DNA of 49,390 nt from Ignavibacteriota bacterium. Lineage in GTDB: Bacteria > Bacteroidota > Ignavibacteria > UBA10030 > UBA6906. Positions within the stretch are counted from its first letter, which is position 1. Every line of letters begins with the position of its first letter. The position numbers were made by a program, and so were the translations under genes. The stretch is from positions 4,325 through 53,714 of the forward strand of contig PMJQ01000108.1 of the NCBI GenBank assembly GCA_003157485.1, in the 5' to 3' direction. This document shows positions 18,793-26,746 of this stretch, piece by piece. The notes under the pieces are model-generated. The model saw only the letters and a program-made list of their open reading frames with translations, had not been told where the DNA came from and searched no databases.

Positions 18793-19119
18793 TTGGCAGG
18801 AGAGAAAAGGAGTGATGCTTACCTCCGCATCTGGCGCACGGTCACGCGCATACCGCGGGGGAGAGTCGCGTCGTACGGCACCGTTGCGAGGCTGAGCGGG
18901 CTCCCGCGACAGGCGCGCATGGCGGGGTATGCACTCCATCACGTTCCCGGGGGAAGTGAGATCCCATGGCACAGAGTTATCAATGCCGCCGGGAGAATCT
19001 CCCTCCCCGGGGAGAGGGGGGAAGAGCAGGAACGGCTCCTCAGCCGAGAGGGAGTTGTCTTTTCCCGGGGGCGGGTCGACATGAAGAAATTCGGATGGAA
19101 AGGCGGGATACCCAAATAG
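18793..19119 (+). CDS. alkyltransferase-like protein (MGMT fold without the acceptor Cys)
   Basis: This 108-residue protein has the DNA-binding domain of O6-alkylguanine-DNA alkyltransferase: V-A-S-Y-G-T-V-A-R-L with an Arg-finger-type A-R-M-A-G-Y-A-L, then P58-W-H-R-V-I-N-A-A-G. In true alkyltransferases the motif is P-C-H-R and the Cys accepts the alkyl group. Here Trp59 replaces it, exactly as in alkyltransferase-like (ATL) proteins, which bind O6-alkylguanine, flip it out and hand the lesion to nucleotide excision repair. The only in-frame start after the upstream stop is TTG at 18793, with a poor ribosome binding site, so expression may be low. The product is cytoplasmic and of typical ATL length. 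Confidence 0.85.
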   Translation: MAGEKRSDAYLRIWRTVTRIPRGRVASYGTVARLSGLPRQARMAGYALHHVPGGSEIPWHRVINAAGRISLPGERGEEQERLLSREGVVFSRGRVDMKKFGWKGGIPK

Positions 19120-19147
19120 GGAAGAAAGTGACTCCGGACGATTTCAC

Positions 19148-19176
19148 TTGACAAATTTGATTTATATATGTATATT
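19148..19176 (+). promoter_or_regulatory. near-consensus sigma70-type promoter of the MarR gene
   Basis: TTGACA (19148-19153) and TATATT (19171-19176) are separated by 17 bases. The expected first transcribed base is near 19183, the A of the preferred ATG, so the message may be leaderless. Confidence 0.65.
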
Positions 19177-19191
19177 TCATTCATGAATGAA
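19176..19191. promoter_or_regulatory. 16-base perfect palindrome over the MarR start codon, candidate autoregulatory operator
   Basis: TTCATTCATGAATGAA reads the same on both strands. It overlaps the last base of the -10 box and the ATG at 19183. MarR-family repressors typically bind such palindromes of about 16-20 bases at their own promoters, so self-repression is the natural reading. Confidence 0.55.
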
Positions 19192-19623
19192 TTTGAGGCC
19201 TGTCCAACAGAGGGTGCTCTTGGACTCCTGACTCTCCTGATAAAGAGCGGGCGGTTTGCGGAATCCCGGCTGGACCAGGCGCTCGGTTCTGAAGGGCTCA
19301 CGTTTGTGAAATGGCGGATGCTCGATGCCCTGGTAAATACGGGGGCCCCGGTTTCACTCGGGAAGCTTGCAGAGCATCTTAATTGCGTCAAATCAAACAT
19401 CACGCAATTAACGGACAGGCTGGAGTCGGAAAGGAGCGTGAAGAGAGTCTCGGATCCGGAAGACAGGAGGAGCATACTCATGGAGCTCACCGAATCCGGA
19501 AAACGCATGCACAGTAGAGGTCTGGAGGCACTCAGGTCGACGACGCAGGCACTTTTTTCGAACTCGAGCGAGGAGGAGAGGAACTCACTCCGGCGTCTTC
19601 TGGTGATGCTGGGTGGCGAATAG
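19183..19623 (+). CDS. MarR-family transcriptional regulator
   Basis: The 146-residue protein has the MarR layout: an N-terminal dimerisation helix, a winged helix-turn-helix (V-S-L-G-K-L-A-E-H-L ... V-K-S-N-I-T-Q-L-T-D-R-L-E) and the wing motif D-P-E-D-R-R-S-I-L-M-E-L-T-E-S-G-K. The D-x-R-S wing is the best-conserved part of the family. I prefer the ATG at 19183 over 19168, because the promoter would start transcription at 19183 and the sequence M-N-E-F-E is a plausible N-terminus. The DoxX gene follows 108 bases later and is a common partner of such regulators, so it may be a target. The effector is unknown. Confidence 0.87.
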   Translation: MNEFEACPTEGALGLLTLLIKSGRFAESRLDQALGSEGLTFVKWRMLDALVNTGAPVSLGKLAEHLNCVKSNITQLTDRLESERSVKRVSDPEDRRSILMELTESGKRMHSRGLEALRSTTQALFSNSSEEERNSLRRLLVMLGGE

Positions 19624-19649
19624 GAAAAGACGGGAGGTGTCCATTTTTT

Positions 19650-19677
19650 TTGATTGTATAATTCATATCTGTACTTT
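19650..19677 (+). promoter_or_regulatory. possible promoter of the DoxX gene
   Basis: TTGATT at 19650-19655 lies 16 bases from TACTTT at 19672-19677. The region is A+T-rich (T-run 19643-19651) and otherwise noncoding. The boxes are imperfect, and the alternative TATAAT at 19657 has no -35. Confidence 0.3.
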
Positions 19678-19731
19678 GCGTTAATGAACAACTGCTCCTT
19701 CGCGGGAGCCGAAAAAGGAAAGGGAAAAATC

Positions 19732-20262
19732 ATGGTGGGAACAGGACTCTTGATTGCACGGCTCATAGTAGGGCTGGCAATGGCAGCGCACGGCGCACAG
19801 AAGGCATTCGGCTTCTTCGGCGGACACGGGCTCAAGGCGACATCCGGGTTCTTCGAATCCCTCGGATACAGGCCGGGCGTGCTGTTTGCCGCATCTGCGG
19901 CATATGGTGAAATCGTCGGTGGTATTCTGACAGCGCTCGGTCTCTTCGGGCCTGTCGGCCCCGCGCTTATCGTTCTGCTCATGATCGTCGCCGCGGGGAG
20001 TGTGCACCTCCGGAACGGGTTCTTCGCGTCCGGGAACGGGGTCGAGCTCAATGCGTTTTATGTCGCAGCTTCGCTCGCGCTTGCGTTTGCCGGCCCTGGT
20101 GTTTTCTCATTTGACACACTTGCGGGGCTGGATCAATATTTCAGCGCTCAGGTCGATGCAGTCGTTGTCGGTGCGGGAATCGTCGTCGGATTTCTCTCGC
20201 TGGCCATCCGGCGGACGACGGCGAGTGCCGCTTCCCCTTCGGCTTCGCGGCCCGGAGCCTGA
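19732..20262 (+). CDS. DoxX-family inner-membrane protein
   Basis: The 176-residue product has four hydrophobic helices and the DoxX/DoxD signature L-I-A-R-L-I-V-G-L-A-M-A-A-H-G-A-Q-K near the N-terminus, followed by G-F-F-G-G-H-G. The ATG at 19732 is chosen because AGGG lies seven bases upstream and known homologues begin at M-x-x-G-L-L; the frame opens further upstream with another ATG at 19684. DoxX proteins sit in the inner membrane; in some organisms they work with oxidative-stress or quinone-linked partners, but most have no assigned reaction. It follows a MarR regulator, a frequent pairing. The C-terminal tail is Ser/Ala-rich and lies outside the membrane. Confidence 0.85.
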   Translation: MVGTGLLIARLIVGLAMAAHGAQKAFGFFGGHGLKATSGFFESLGYRPGVLFAASAAYGEIVGGILTALGLFGPVGPALIVLLMIVAAGSVHLRNGFFASGNGVELNAFYVAASLALAFAGPGVFSFDTLAGLDQYFSAQVDAVVVGAGIVVGFLSLAIRRTTASAASPSASRPGA

Positions 20263-20312
20263 TCTCTTCGCTTCGCATACCCCCCGATATGCACATACGA
20301 ACGGGAATCGGC

Positions 20313-20345
20313 CCGGACGCATTTTCACTGCGTCCGGCCTTTCCC
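20313..20345 (+). terminator. terminator-like hairpin after the DoxX gene
   Basis: CCGGACGCA (20313-20321) pairs with TGCGTCCGG (20329-20337) around TTTTCAC, followed by CCTTTCCCG, a weak T-rich tail. It lies 51 bases after the DoxX stop, where a terminator is expected. Confidence 0.55.
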
Positions 20346-20451
20346 GTTTGAGTCTCGTATTCCGCTTTCGTACCTTATAATTCCCGGACGATTTCCCGGG
20401 ATGGGCCGTCCAACGACCCACAGCCGCCCGAATCTCAACTGAAGGAACTGA

Positions 20452-22593
20452 ATGGAATCGCTGACCCCGCATCATGCCCTCTATGAACAAGCACCGCGCA
20501 TTTCACGCACACCGACTGGCTCTTTTTTCCGTCGCGTACTCCTTCTTCTCCCGCTTGCCGCACTCTGTGCCGGTTCCGTCTCCGCCCAGTGGGTGCAGAC
20601 GAACGGGCCGGGGGGAGGGCACATTTTTTCGATCTATGCCGGATCTTCGCGCCTCATTGCCGGGACGGACGGCGGCCCGTATGCCTCGACGAACGGCGGA
20701 GCTGCATGGGCTCCGGTGAATTCCGGGATACAGGGGAGATACGTCTACGCGTACGCAGGAATCCCATCCGGCATACTCGCAGGGACTGACATGGGTCTCT
20801 ATCTCTCCACGGACGGAGGGATCACCTGGGCCGAATCCGACTCCGGACTCGGCAGAGAGTCTGCGGGAGCGCTTGCCGTTTTCGGCACGTCCATATTTGC
20901 CGGGACCGAGGGAGGGGGAGTGTTCCTTTCGACAAATGCCGGGGCAAACTGGACGGCGGCGGATTCCGGTCTGACATACAGAGACGTCAGTGCGATCCTC
21001 GTCCGCGGGGCCACGCTTTTTGCGGGGACGCACGGGGGAGGGGTGTTCGTCTCCACGGACAGCGGGACGAGCTGGACGGCCGTCAACTCCGGTTTTTCGT
21101 CCCTCGGTGTCAACGCGCTCATGACTGTCGATACAAACCTCCTGGCGGCGACCGAGATCGGCGGACTCTTCTATTCCAGCAACAGCGGTGCGGCGTGGGC
21201 CGCGTACGGCTCAGGGCTTCCTGTGCCGCATGTTGTCGCGCTCCTCGGTTCGGGCACAAACCTCTTCGCCGGTGACGACAGCGCCGGCGTCTTCCTCTCG
21301 ACGGACAGGGGAAACACCTGGACGGCGGTGAACACCGGCCTGACGGACACGAGGGTCGTCACGCTTTCCTCGGGTGGTACGGCGCTCTACGCCGGGACGG
21401 AATTCGGGGGGATGTTTGTGTCGATGAACAACGGGGCATCGTGGTCCCCCGTCAACGGGGGGCTTCGAAGGACGTACGTCAACGTTTTGTATCCCGACGG
21501 ATCCACGCTCTACGCCGGGACGAGCGGATCAGGGATTGCTTCATCGCCGGACAACGGGTCCACGTGGGTGCCTGTCAACCGGGGGCTGACTTCTCCCGAC
21601 GTCTTCGCGCTGGCATCGGATGCCTCCAACTTCTATGCGGGGACGTATCACGGAGGCGTCTTTGTGATGCCGCGGTCCGGCTCGGCATGGTCGCCGGCCG
21701 GTCCGGGGATCACCAACAGCGACGTCAACGCACTTCTGAGTTCGGAAGGAGTTCTCCTGGCGGGGACCGGCGGCGGCATATTCCGATCCACGGACGGCGG
21801 AGCCCACTGGTCGCCGTCAGGCACGGGGCTCACGGTTCCTTCCGTTAACGTCCTTGTCCAGGGGGAGGGATTGATCTACGCCGGAACGTACGGCGGAGGG
21901 ATTTTTACATCGGCGGACAACGGGCTGAACTGGGGTCAGGCACCGGGAGGAATTTCGGCGTACGGCGGGGACGTCAACGCGATTGTCGTGTCGGGCGCTT
22001 CGGTCTTCACGGGGACGCCCCTCGGCGGGATCTACGTGTCGCGGGACAGCGCGAAGACCTGGCTCCGGGCGGGTCTGATTGACACATGCGTCACCTCATT
22101 CACCGCTTCCGGCCGGACCGTGCTGGCGGGGACTCTCGGCGCGGGCGTGGTCCTCTCGAATGACAGCGGGGCGACGTGGACCGGGACGGGGCTTCCGAGC
22201 ACCGATGTTCTTTCCCTCGCGGTGAGCGGAACGAATACGTTTGCCGGAACAGGGGGCCAGGGGGTCTGGATGCGTCCGACGTCTCAGTTGACGGTTACGG
22301 GCACAGGGCCGTCCGGAATGTCCGGACCCGCCGTCTTCAGCCTGCGGCAGAACTACCCGAACCCGTTCAACCCTTCGACGACGATCACGTACCAGGTTCC
22401 CTCCGCGGGGCATGTCATGCTCAGCGTCTACGATCTTCTCGGCAGGGTGGTGGCGACCCTTGTCGACGAAAGGAAAGAGGCCGGTTCGTACGCAGTGCGC
22501 TTCGACGGGCGGGCGCTCTCGAGCGGCGTGTACATATACCGGCTCACGGCGGGGCAATACATACAGACCCGCAAGATGGTCCTGACGAAATAA
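20452..22593 (+). CDS. secreted BNR/propeller-like repeat protein with type IX sorting domain
   Basis: The 713-residue protein has a late signal peptide (hydrophobic core about residues 29-46, ending V-S-A-Q). More than a dozen repeats of about 42 residues follow, of the form F-A-G-T-x-x-G-G-V-F-x-S-T-D-S-G-x-x-W. The S-x-D-x-G-x-x-W element is an Asp-box, as in sialidase-like and Vps10/Ycf48-like propellers. The C-terminal 80 residues carry L-R-Q-N-Y-P-N-P-F-N-P-S-T and end G-V-Y-I-Y-R-L-T-A-G ... K-M-V-L-T-K, a textbook type A type IX secretion sorting domain. The protein is therefore exported to the cell surface or outside. No catalytic residues are evident; adhesion or polymer binding is a guess. 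The start at 20452 has AAGGA upstream. Confidence 0.88.
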   Translation: MESLTPHHALYEQAPRISRTPTGSFFRRVLLLLPLAALCAGSVSAQWVQTNGPGGGHIFSIYAGSSRLIAGTDGGPYASTNGGAAWAPVNSGIQGRYVYAYAGIPSGILAGTDMGLYLSTDGGITWAESDSGLGRESAGALAVFGTSIFAGTEGGGVFLSTNAGANWTAADSGLTYRDVSAILVRGATLFAGTHGGGVFVSTDSGTSWTAVNSGFSSLGVNALMTVDTNLLAATEIGGLFYSSNSGAAWAAYGSGLPVPHVVALLGSGTNLFAGDDSAGVFLSTDRGNTWTAVNTGLTDTRVVTLSSGGTALYAGTEFGGMFVSMNNGASWSPVNGGLRRTYVNVLYPDGSTLYAGTSGSGIASSPDNGSTWVPVNRGLTSPDVFALASDASNFYAGTYHGGVFVMPRSGSAWSPAGPGITNSDVNALLSSEGVLLAGTGGGIFRSTDGGAHWSPSGTGLTVPSVNVLVQGEGLIYAGTYGGGIFTSADNGLNWGQAPGGISAYGGDVNAIVVSGASVFTGTPLGGIYVSRDSAKTWLRAGLIDTCVTSFTASGRTVLAGTLGAGVVLSNDSGATWTGTGLPSTDVLSLAVSGTNTFAGTGGQGVWMRPTSQLTVTGTGPSGMSGPAVFSLRQNYPNPFNPSTTITYQVPSAGHVMLSVYDLLGRVVATLVDERKEAGSYAVRFDGRALSSGVYIYRLTAGQYIQTRKMVLTK

Positions 22594-22617
22594 TTGCACA
22601 CTCCCATTCCCCCCTCC

Positions 22618-24660
22618 ATGAAAACACGCACACTGACGGTCCTCGCAGCCGGAGCGATTCTTGCCGGCTGCGGCGCCCCCGCGCACCGGGATGCCGGTCC
22701 GGAGCATTTCCTTGCCGCCGACATCGACACGACGGTTTCCCCTTCGGTTGATTTTTTCCGCTACGCGAACGGCGCATGGCTCAAGGCAAACCCGATACCT
22801 CCCAGCGAGCGGAGTTGGGGCGTGGGGAATCTCGTCCAGGATGAGACGTATACCCGTCTGAGGGGGGTCTGCGAAGATGCGGCCTCCGACGCCTCTTCTC
22901 CCGCGGGGAGTCCGCGCCGGAAGATCGGGGATTTCTACGCTGCTGCGATTGACACCGCAAACATCGAAAGGCAGGGAATTGCCCCGCTGCGCGCCGACCT
23001 GGATATGATCGACGGCATCCGGGATGCCGGCGGTGTGCGGGATGCGGTCGCGCATCTCCAGATGTACGGGGCGGACCCTCTGTTCGCCGGGTTCGTCGTG
23101 CAGGACGAGAAGAACAGCGCGGCATATTCGCTCCACATTTATCAGGGCGGTCTGGGGCTCCCGAACAGGGATTATTACTTCAATACGGACGGTCGGACGG
23201 CAAACATCCGGCATGAGTACGTTTCCCACGTCACGGCGATGCTCATGCTCCTCGGTGAGAGCCGCAGCTCCGCGGAGAAAAACAGCGCTGCCGTGATGGC
23301 CATTGAAACCCGGCTCGCAAAAGCCTCGCGAAAGCTCGAGGACCTCCGTGACCCGTACAGAAATTACAACATGGTTTCCCTGAAGCGCCTGGACGGCATG
23401 GTTCCGTCGATGCACTGGGAGGGGATGCTCCGGGCGATGTCCCTGCCGATCGTCGATTCCGTCGTCGTCGGACAGCCGGAATTTCTCAGGGAGGTGGAAT
23501 CGCTCCTCCGCGAGGAGCCCCTTGAAGGGTGGAAGGAATACCTTCGCTGGAACCTCGTCAACCGCTTTGCCGCGGCGCTGAGTGCGCTGTTCGAGCGGGA
23601 GCATTTTCATTTCTACCAGACCGTGCTCTCGGGCGTGAAGGAGCCCCGTCCCCGCTGGAAGAGGGCGCTTGATGCGGAGGAGCGGTCGCTGGGAGACATG
23701 CTGGGACAGCTTTTCGTCGAGAAATTCGTTCCCGCTTCGATGAAGGCGCGGTACACAACGCTTGTGGACAATATATTCGCCGCGTATGCGGCACGGATCA
23801 GCAGGCTCGACTGGATGTCGGAGGCGACGAAGGAAAAGGCGCTGGCGAAGCTTCACGCGGTGACGAGGAAGGTCTGTTACCCTGACAAATGGAAGGACTA
23901 TTCCGCTCTCCGGATCGACAGGAGCTCGTTCTGTGCAAATCAGATGCGGGCGGAGGTCTGGGACTACAACTTTCACGCGTCGAAGCTGGGGAAGCCGGTC
24001 GACAGATCGGAATGGGACATGACACCCCAGACCTACAACGCGTATTACAATCCTTCAAACAACGAGATCGTCCTCCCTGCGGCGGGACTGATGATTCCCG
24101 GCGTCGCGGATTCGCTCGTCGATGACGCGATAATCTACGGGTATGCGGGTGCCTCGACGATCGGGCACGAAGTGACGCACGGATTCGACGACGAGGGGCG
24201 TCAGTTCGATGAAGCGGGGAACCTGCGTGACTGGTGGACGAAGGGAGACGCCGACCGGTTCAACGCGAAGGCGAAAATCATGGTCGACCAGTTTCAACAC
24301 TACGTCGTCCTCGACAGCCTCCACGTGAATGGCAGGGCGAGCCTCGGTGAAAACATCGCCGATCTCGGCGGTGTGGTGATCGGCTACGACGGGTTCAAGA
24401 AAACGCATGAGGGACGCACCGATACGCTGATCGACGGATACACTCCCGACCAGCGTTTTTTCCTTGCATACGCCTATTCGTGGCTCGGACAGATTCGGGA
24501 CGAGTCGCTCGCGCGTCAGGTCATGTCGGACGTCCACGCGCCGCAGTTCCTGCGCGTGAACGGGCCGCTTGCCGACGTCCCGGAATTCTACAAGGCATTC
24601 GGCGTCCGGCCCGGGGATCCGATGTACCGCCCGGACAGCGTGAGGGTGAAAATCTGGTGA
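22618..24660 (+). CDS. pepO: M13-family zinc metallopeptidase, lipoprotein (neprilysin/PepO-like)
   Basis: The 680-residue protein starts with a lipoprotein signal (lipobox L-A-G-C, C18). The N-terminal M13 domain has D-F-F-R-Y-A-N-G-A-W-L-K near residue 43, and the catalytic domain has N-A-Y-Y-N-P-S-N-N-E-I and A-S-T-I-G-H517-E-V-T-H521 as the zinc site. The third ligand is E578 in G-E-N-I-A-D-L-G-G, with D582 after it. All key residues are present, and the length fits M13 enzymes, which cut peptides of modest size. It should act from the periplasmic face of a membrane, probably in peptide nutrition. The ATG at 22618 begins a proper lipoprotein signal; a TTG at 22594 is the alternative. It ends just upstream of the branched-chain amino acid operon promoter. 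Confidence 0.92.
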   Translation: MKTRTLTVLAAGAILAGCGAPAHRDAGPEHFLAADIDTTVSPSVDFFRYANGAWLKANPIPPSERSWGVGNLVQDETYTRLRGVCEDAASDASSPAGSPRRKIGDFYAAAIDTANIERQGIAPLRADLDMIDGIRDAGGVRDAVAHLQMYGADPLFAGFVVQDEKNSAAYSLHIYQGGLGLPNRDYYFNTDGRTANIRHEYVSHVTAMLMLLGESRSSAEKNSAAVMAIETRLAKASRKLEDLRDPYRNYNMVSLKRLDGMVPSMHWEGMLRAMSLPIVDSVVVGQPEFLREVESLLREEPLEGWKEYLRWNLVNRFAAALSALFEREHFHFYQTVLSGVKEPRPRWKRALDAEERSLGDMLGQLFVEKFVPASMKARYTTLVDNIFAAYAARISRLDWMSEATKEKALAKLHAVTRKVCYPDKWKDYSALRIDRSSFCANQMRAEVWDYNFHASKLGKPVDRSEWDMTPQTYNAYYNPSNNEIVLPAAGLMIPGVADSLVDDAIIYGYAGASTIGHEVTHGFDDEGRQFDEAGNLRDWWTKGDADRFNAKAKIMVDQFQHYVVLDSLHVNGRASLGENIADLGGVVIGYDGFKKTHEGRTDTLIDGYTPDQRFFLAYAYSWLGQIRDESLARQVMSDVHAPQFLRVNGPLADVPEFYKAFGVRPGDPMYRPDSVRVKIW

Positions 24661-24704
24661 AGGGAGAAATCCTTCAATACCGTTTGTTTTTCGGGATTTT
24701 GCGC

Positions 24705-24716
24705 ATTTTCGAAAAT
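24705..24716. promoter_or_regulatory. 12-base palindrome upstream of the ilv promoter
   Basis: ATTTTCGAAAAT is a perfect palindrome ending five bases before the -35 box of the ilv operon, in an A+T-rich stretch. It may be an operator or part of a weak terminator of the M13 gene (T-rich bases follow). Confidence 0.3.
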
Positions 24717-24721
24717 ATTTC

Positions 24722-24749
24722 TTGACAGAGTGCAAAGAAATTGTATTCT
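24722..24749 (+). promoter_or_regulatory. promoter of the branched-chain amino acid operon
   Basis: TTGACA (24722-24727) and TATTCT (24744-24749) are separated by 16 bases. Transcription would begin near 24756, 15 bases before the leader peptide ATG and about 270 bases before ilvD. Confidence 0.65.
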
Positions 24750-24770
24750 TAGTGTCAGACGATAGCCACC

Positions 24771-24911
24771 ATGGGAAACAGCATACATACCGCGGCGCAT
24801 TCAGGATCCCTCTCCGGAATCCACAGCCCGGTTCTGTCTCTTTCCCTGATTCTCAATCTCCTGCTGCTTATTAGCCTCCCGAGCGTTCTGGGGCTGTTTA
24901 TTAACAGCTAA
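24771..24911 (+). CDS. ilv operon leader peptide, rich in Leu, Ile and Val
   Basis: A 46-residue open frame starts at the ATG at 24771, shortly after the promoter. It has 12 Leu, 5 Ile and 2 Val, with L-I-L-N-L-L-L-L-I at residues 26-34. Such runs of the end-product amino acids are the sensor of attenuation in ilv and leu operons: scarce Leu-, Ile- or Val-tRNA stalls the ribosome there. The run ends exactly where the first arm of the RNA stem system begins (24874), so a stalled ribosome would cover that arm. The hydrophobic peptide could instead be a small membrane protein, but its position before ilvD argues for a leader. No strong ribosome binding site precedes it. Confidence 0.75.
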   Translation: MGNSIHTAAHSGSLSGIHSPVLSLSLILNLLLLISLPSVLGLFINS

Positions 24912-25022
24912 CCGAACGCCGGAGGCCAACCAGCATATACCCCTCGTTTCACCCTAGCGGTCAAGCATGGTTCTCCTCCGGCGGGCAGGTACAATGTTTT
25001 GCATGTTTACGAGGACTGAACC
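24874..25022 (+). promoter_or_regulatory. mutually exclusive RNA stems controlling ilvD translation (attenuator)
   Basis: Arm 1 (24874-24888, inside the leader peptide) can pair with arm 2 (24914-24926): GCCTCC/GGAGGC and GCGTTC/GAACGC. Arm 2 (CGCCGGAGG at 24917-24925, plus AACC at 24928-24931) can instead pair with arm 3 (CCTCCGGCG at 24975-24983, plus GGTT at 24969-24972), about 13 pairs. Arm 3 can also pair with the ilvD ribosome binding site: GGTTCTCCTC (24969-24978) with GAGGA and GAACC (25011-25015, 25018-25022), ten pairs with a two-base bulge. A small hairpin (24893-24908) lies between. The arrangement predicts that a ribosome stalled on the Leu/Ile run masks arm 1, so that arms 2 and 3 pair and the ilvD binding site is freed. 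No T-run terminator is present, so control would be at translation. Confidence 0.6.
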
Positions 25023-25025
25023 GAC

Positions 25026-26711
25026 ATGGCCGATACGGAATCTCAAAACTACCGGAGCAGGACGATAACGCAGGGAGTCCAGCGCACTCCCAACAGGGCG
25101 ATGCTGCGCGCCGTGGGTTTCGGCGACGGCGATTTCACGAAGCCGATCGTCGGCGTCGCCAGCGCGTACAGCACAATCACCCCGTGCAACATCGGGCTGA
25201 AGGATCTTGCCGAGCGCGCGGTTGACGCTCTCCGTTCCGCCGGAACGATGCCCCAGATATTCGGGACGATCACCGTCAGTGACGGCATCTCGATGGGAAC
25301 GGAGGGGATGAAGTACTCCCTGGTGTCGCGCGAGGTGATCGCGGATTCCATCGAGACCGCATGCAACGCTCAGAGCATGGATGGCGTCCTTGTCGTGGGG
25401 GGGTGCGACAAGAACATCCCGGGGGCGATGATCGCCATCGCGCGCATGAACATTCCCGCCGTCTTTGTGTACGGCGGGACGACAAAACCCGGACATCTCC
25501 GCGGGAAAGATCTGACCGTCGTCAGCGCGTTCGAAGCGGTGGGTGAGTTCAGCGCCAGCAAGATCAGCGAAAGCGAGCTCATGGATGTCGAGAGGAGCTG
25601 CTGTCCCGGGGCGGGCTCCTGCGGCGGAATGTTCACCGCCAACACGATGTCCTCGGCGGTCGAGGCGATGGGGCTCAGCCTCATGTACTCCTCCACGATG
25701 GCGGCCGAAGATGCGGAAAAATCTGATAGTTCCGCCCGTTCCGCCGAAGTGCTCGCCCGTGCAATCCGCAACAGAATACTCCCCTCACAGATTCTCACGC
25801 GTCACGCATTCGAAAATGCAATCGCCGTCGTCATGGCGATCGGCGGCTCCACGAACGCCGTCCTCCATCTCCTTGCGATCGCCCATGCGGCGGGCGTCCC
25901 GCTCTCGATCGATGATTTTGAATCGATCCGCGCACGGGTCCCCGTGCTCTGTGACCTGAAGCCTTCGGGGCGGTTCGTTGTGACGGATTTTCACAGGGCG
26001 GGAGGAATTCCGCAGGTGATGAAGATGCTCCTCGCTCACGGAGTTTTGCACGGCAGCGCGCTGACGGTGACGGGAGAGACCGTCGAAAAGCTCCTCGGGA
26101 ATGTTCCGGATCGGCCGCAGTCAGGACAGGAAGTGATCCGCCCCTGGGAAAATCCTCTCTACAATGAGGGGCACCTTGCCGTCCTCAAGGGGAATCTCGC
26201 CACGGAAGGCGGGGTGGCAAAAATTACGGGGGTGAAGCAGCCCTCGATCACGGGTCCGGCGTGCGTGTTTGACTCGGAAGAAGCCTGCCTCGGAGCGATA
26301 CTGGAAGGGAAGATCAAAAAAGGGGACGTGATCGTGATCCGGTACGAAGGCCCCCGCGGCGGCCCGGGAATGAGGGAGATGCTGGCGCCGACTTCCGCGA
26401 TCATCGGTGCGGGACTCGGTGACTCGGTCGCATTGATCACCGACGGCCGGTTTTCCGGAGGGACGTACGGGCTTGTCGTCGGTCATGTCGCGCCGGAGGC
26501 GTACGTCGGAGGAGCGATCGCGCTCGTCCGCGAGGGGGACATGATCACCATCGACGCGCGGAAGCGCGTCCTTCATCTCGACGTCAGCGAGGCCGAACTG
26601 AAAAAGCGGAAAGACGCATGGGTGCAGCCGGAGCCCCGGTACAGGCGGGGCGTTCTCGCAAAATATGCGCGTCAGGTTTCGAGCAGCAGCACGGGCGCGG
26701 TCACAGACTGA
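25026..26711 (+). CDS. ilvD: dihydroxy-acid dehydratase
   Basis: IlvD removes water from 2,3-dihydroxy-isovalerate and 2,3-dihydroxy-3-methylvalerate, giving the keto acids for valine, leucine and isoleucine. The 561-residue length is normal for the family. Iron-sulfur cysteines are visible in T-P-C-N-I-G-L (C54), G-G-C-D-K-N (C127) and [11 protein letters not shown] (C199, with C192 and C193 beside it). The P-G-H-L-R-G and R-G-G-P-G-M-R-E-M segments are also family marks. It is the first structural gene of the operon; its ATG at 25026 has GAGGA ten bases upstream, and that site can be hidden by the leader RNA. The enzyme acts in the cytoplasm and is oxygen-sensitive in many bacteria. Confidence 0.95.
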   Translation: MADTESQNYRSRTITQGVQRTPNRAMLRAVGFGDGDFTKPIVGVASAYSTITPCNIGLKDLAERAVDALRSAGTMPQIFGTITVSDGISMGTEGMKYSLVSREVIADSIETACNAQSMDGVLVVGGCDKNIPGAMIAIARMNIPAVFVYGGTTKPGHLRGKDLTVVSAFEAVGEFSASKISESELMDVERSCCPGAGSCGGMFTANTMSSAVEAMGLSLMYSSTMAAEDAEKSDSSARSAEVLARAIRNRILPSQILTRHAFENAIAVVMAIGGSTNAVLHLLAIAHAAGVPLSIDDFESIRARVPVLCDLKPSGRFVVTDFHRAGGIPQVMKMLLAHGVLHGSALTVTGETVEKLLGNVPDRPQSGQEVIRPWENPLYNEGHLAVLKGNLATEGGVAKITGVKQPSITGPACVFDSEEACLGAILEGKIKKGDVIVIRYEGPRGGPGMREMLAPTSAIIGAGLGDSVALITDGRFSGGTYGLVVGHVAPEAYVGGAIALVREGDMITIDARKRVLHLDVSEAELKKRKDAWVQPEPRYRRGVLAKYARQVSSSSTGAVTD

Positions 26712-26746
26712 TCCATTCATACCATTCACTGAGCGGAGGGTTGACG

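Noticed and set aside
19650-19684. Bacteroidia-type TAnnTTTG promoter before the DoxX gene
   Set aside because: The sequence TACTTTG has one base too few between TA and TTTG, and the other promoters in the window follow the sigma70 pattern.
24771-24911. Small membrane protein gene instead of a leader peptide
   Set aside because: The hydrophobic stretch could span a membrane, but its placement between the promoter and ilvD, the Leu/Ile/Val bias and the overlap with alternative RNA stems favour the leader reading.
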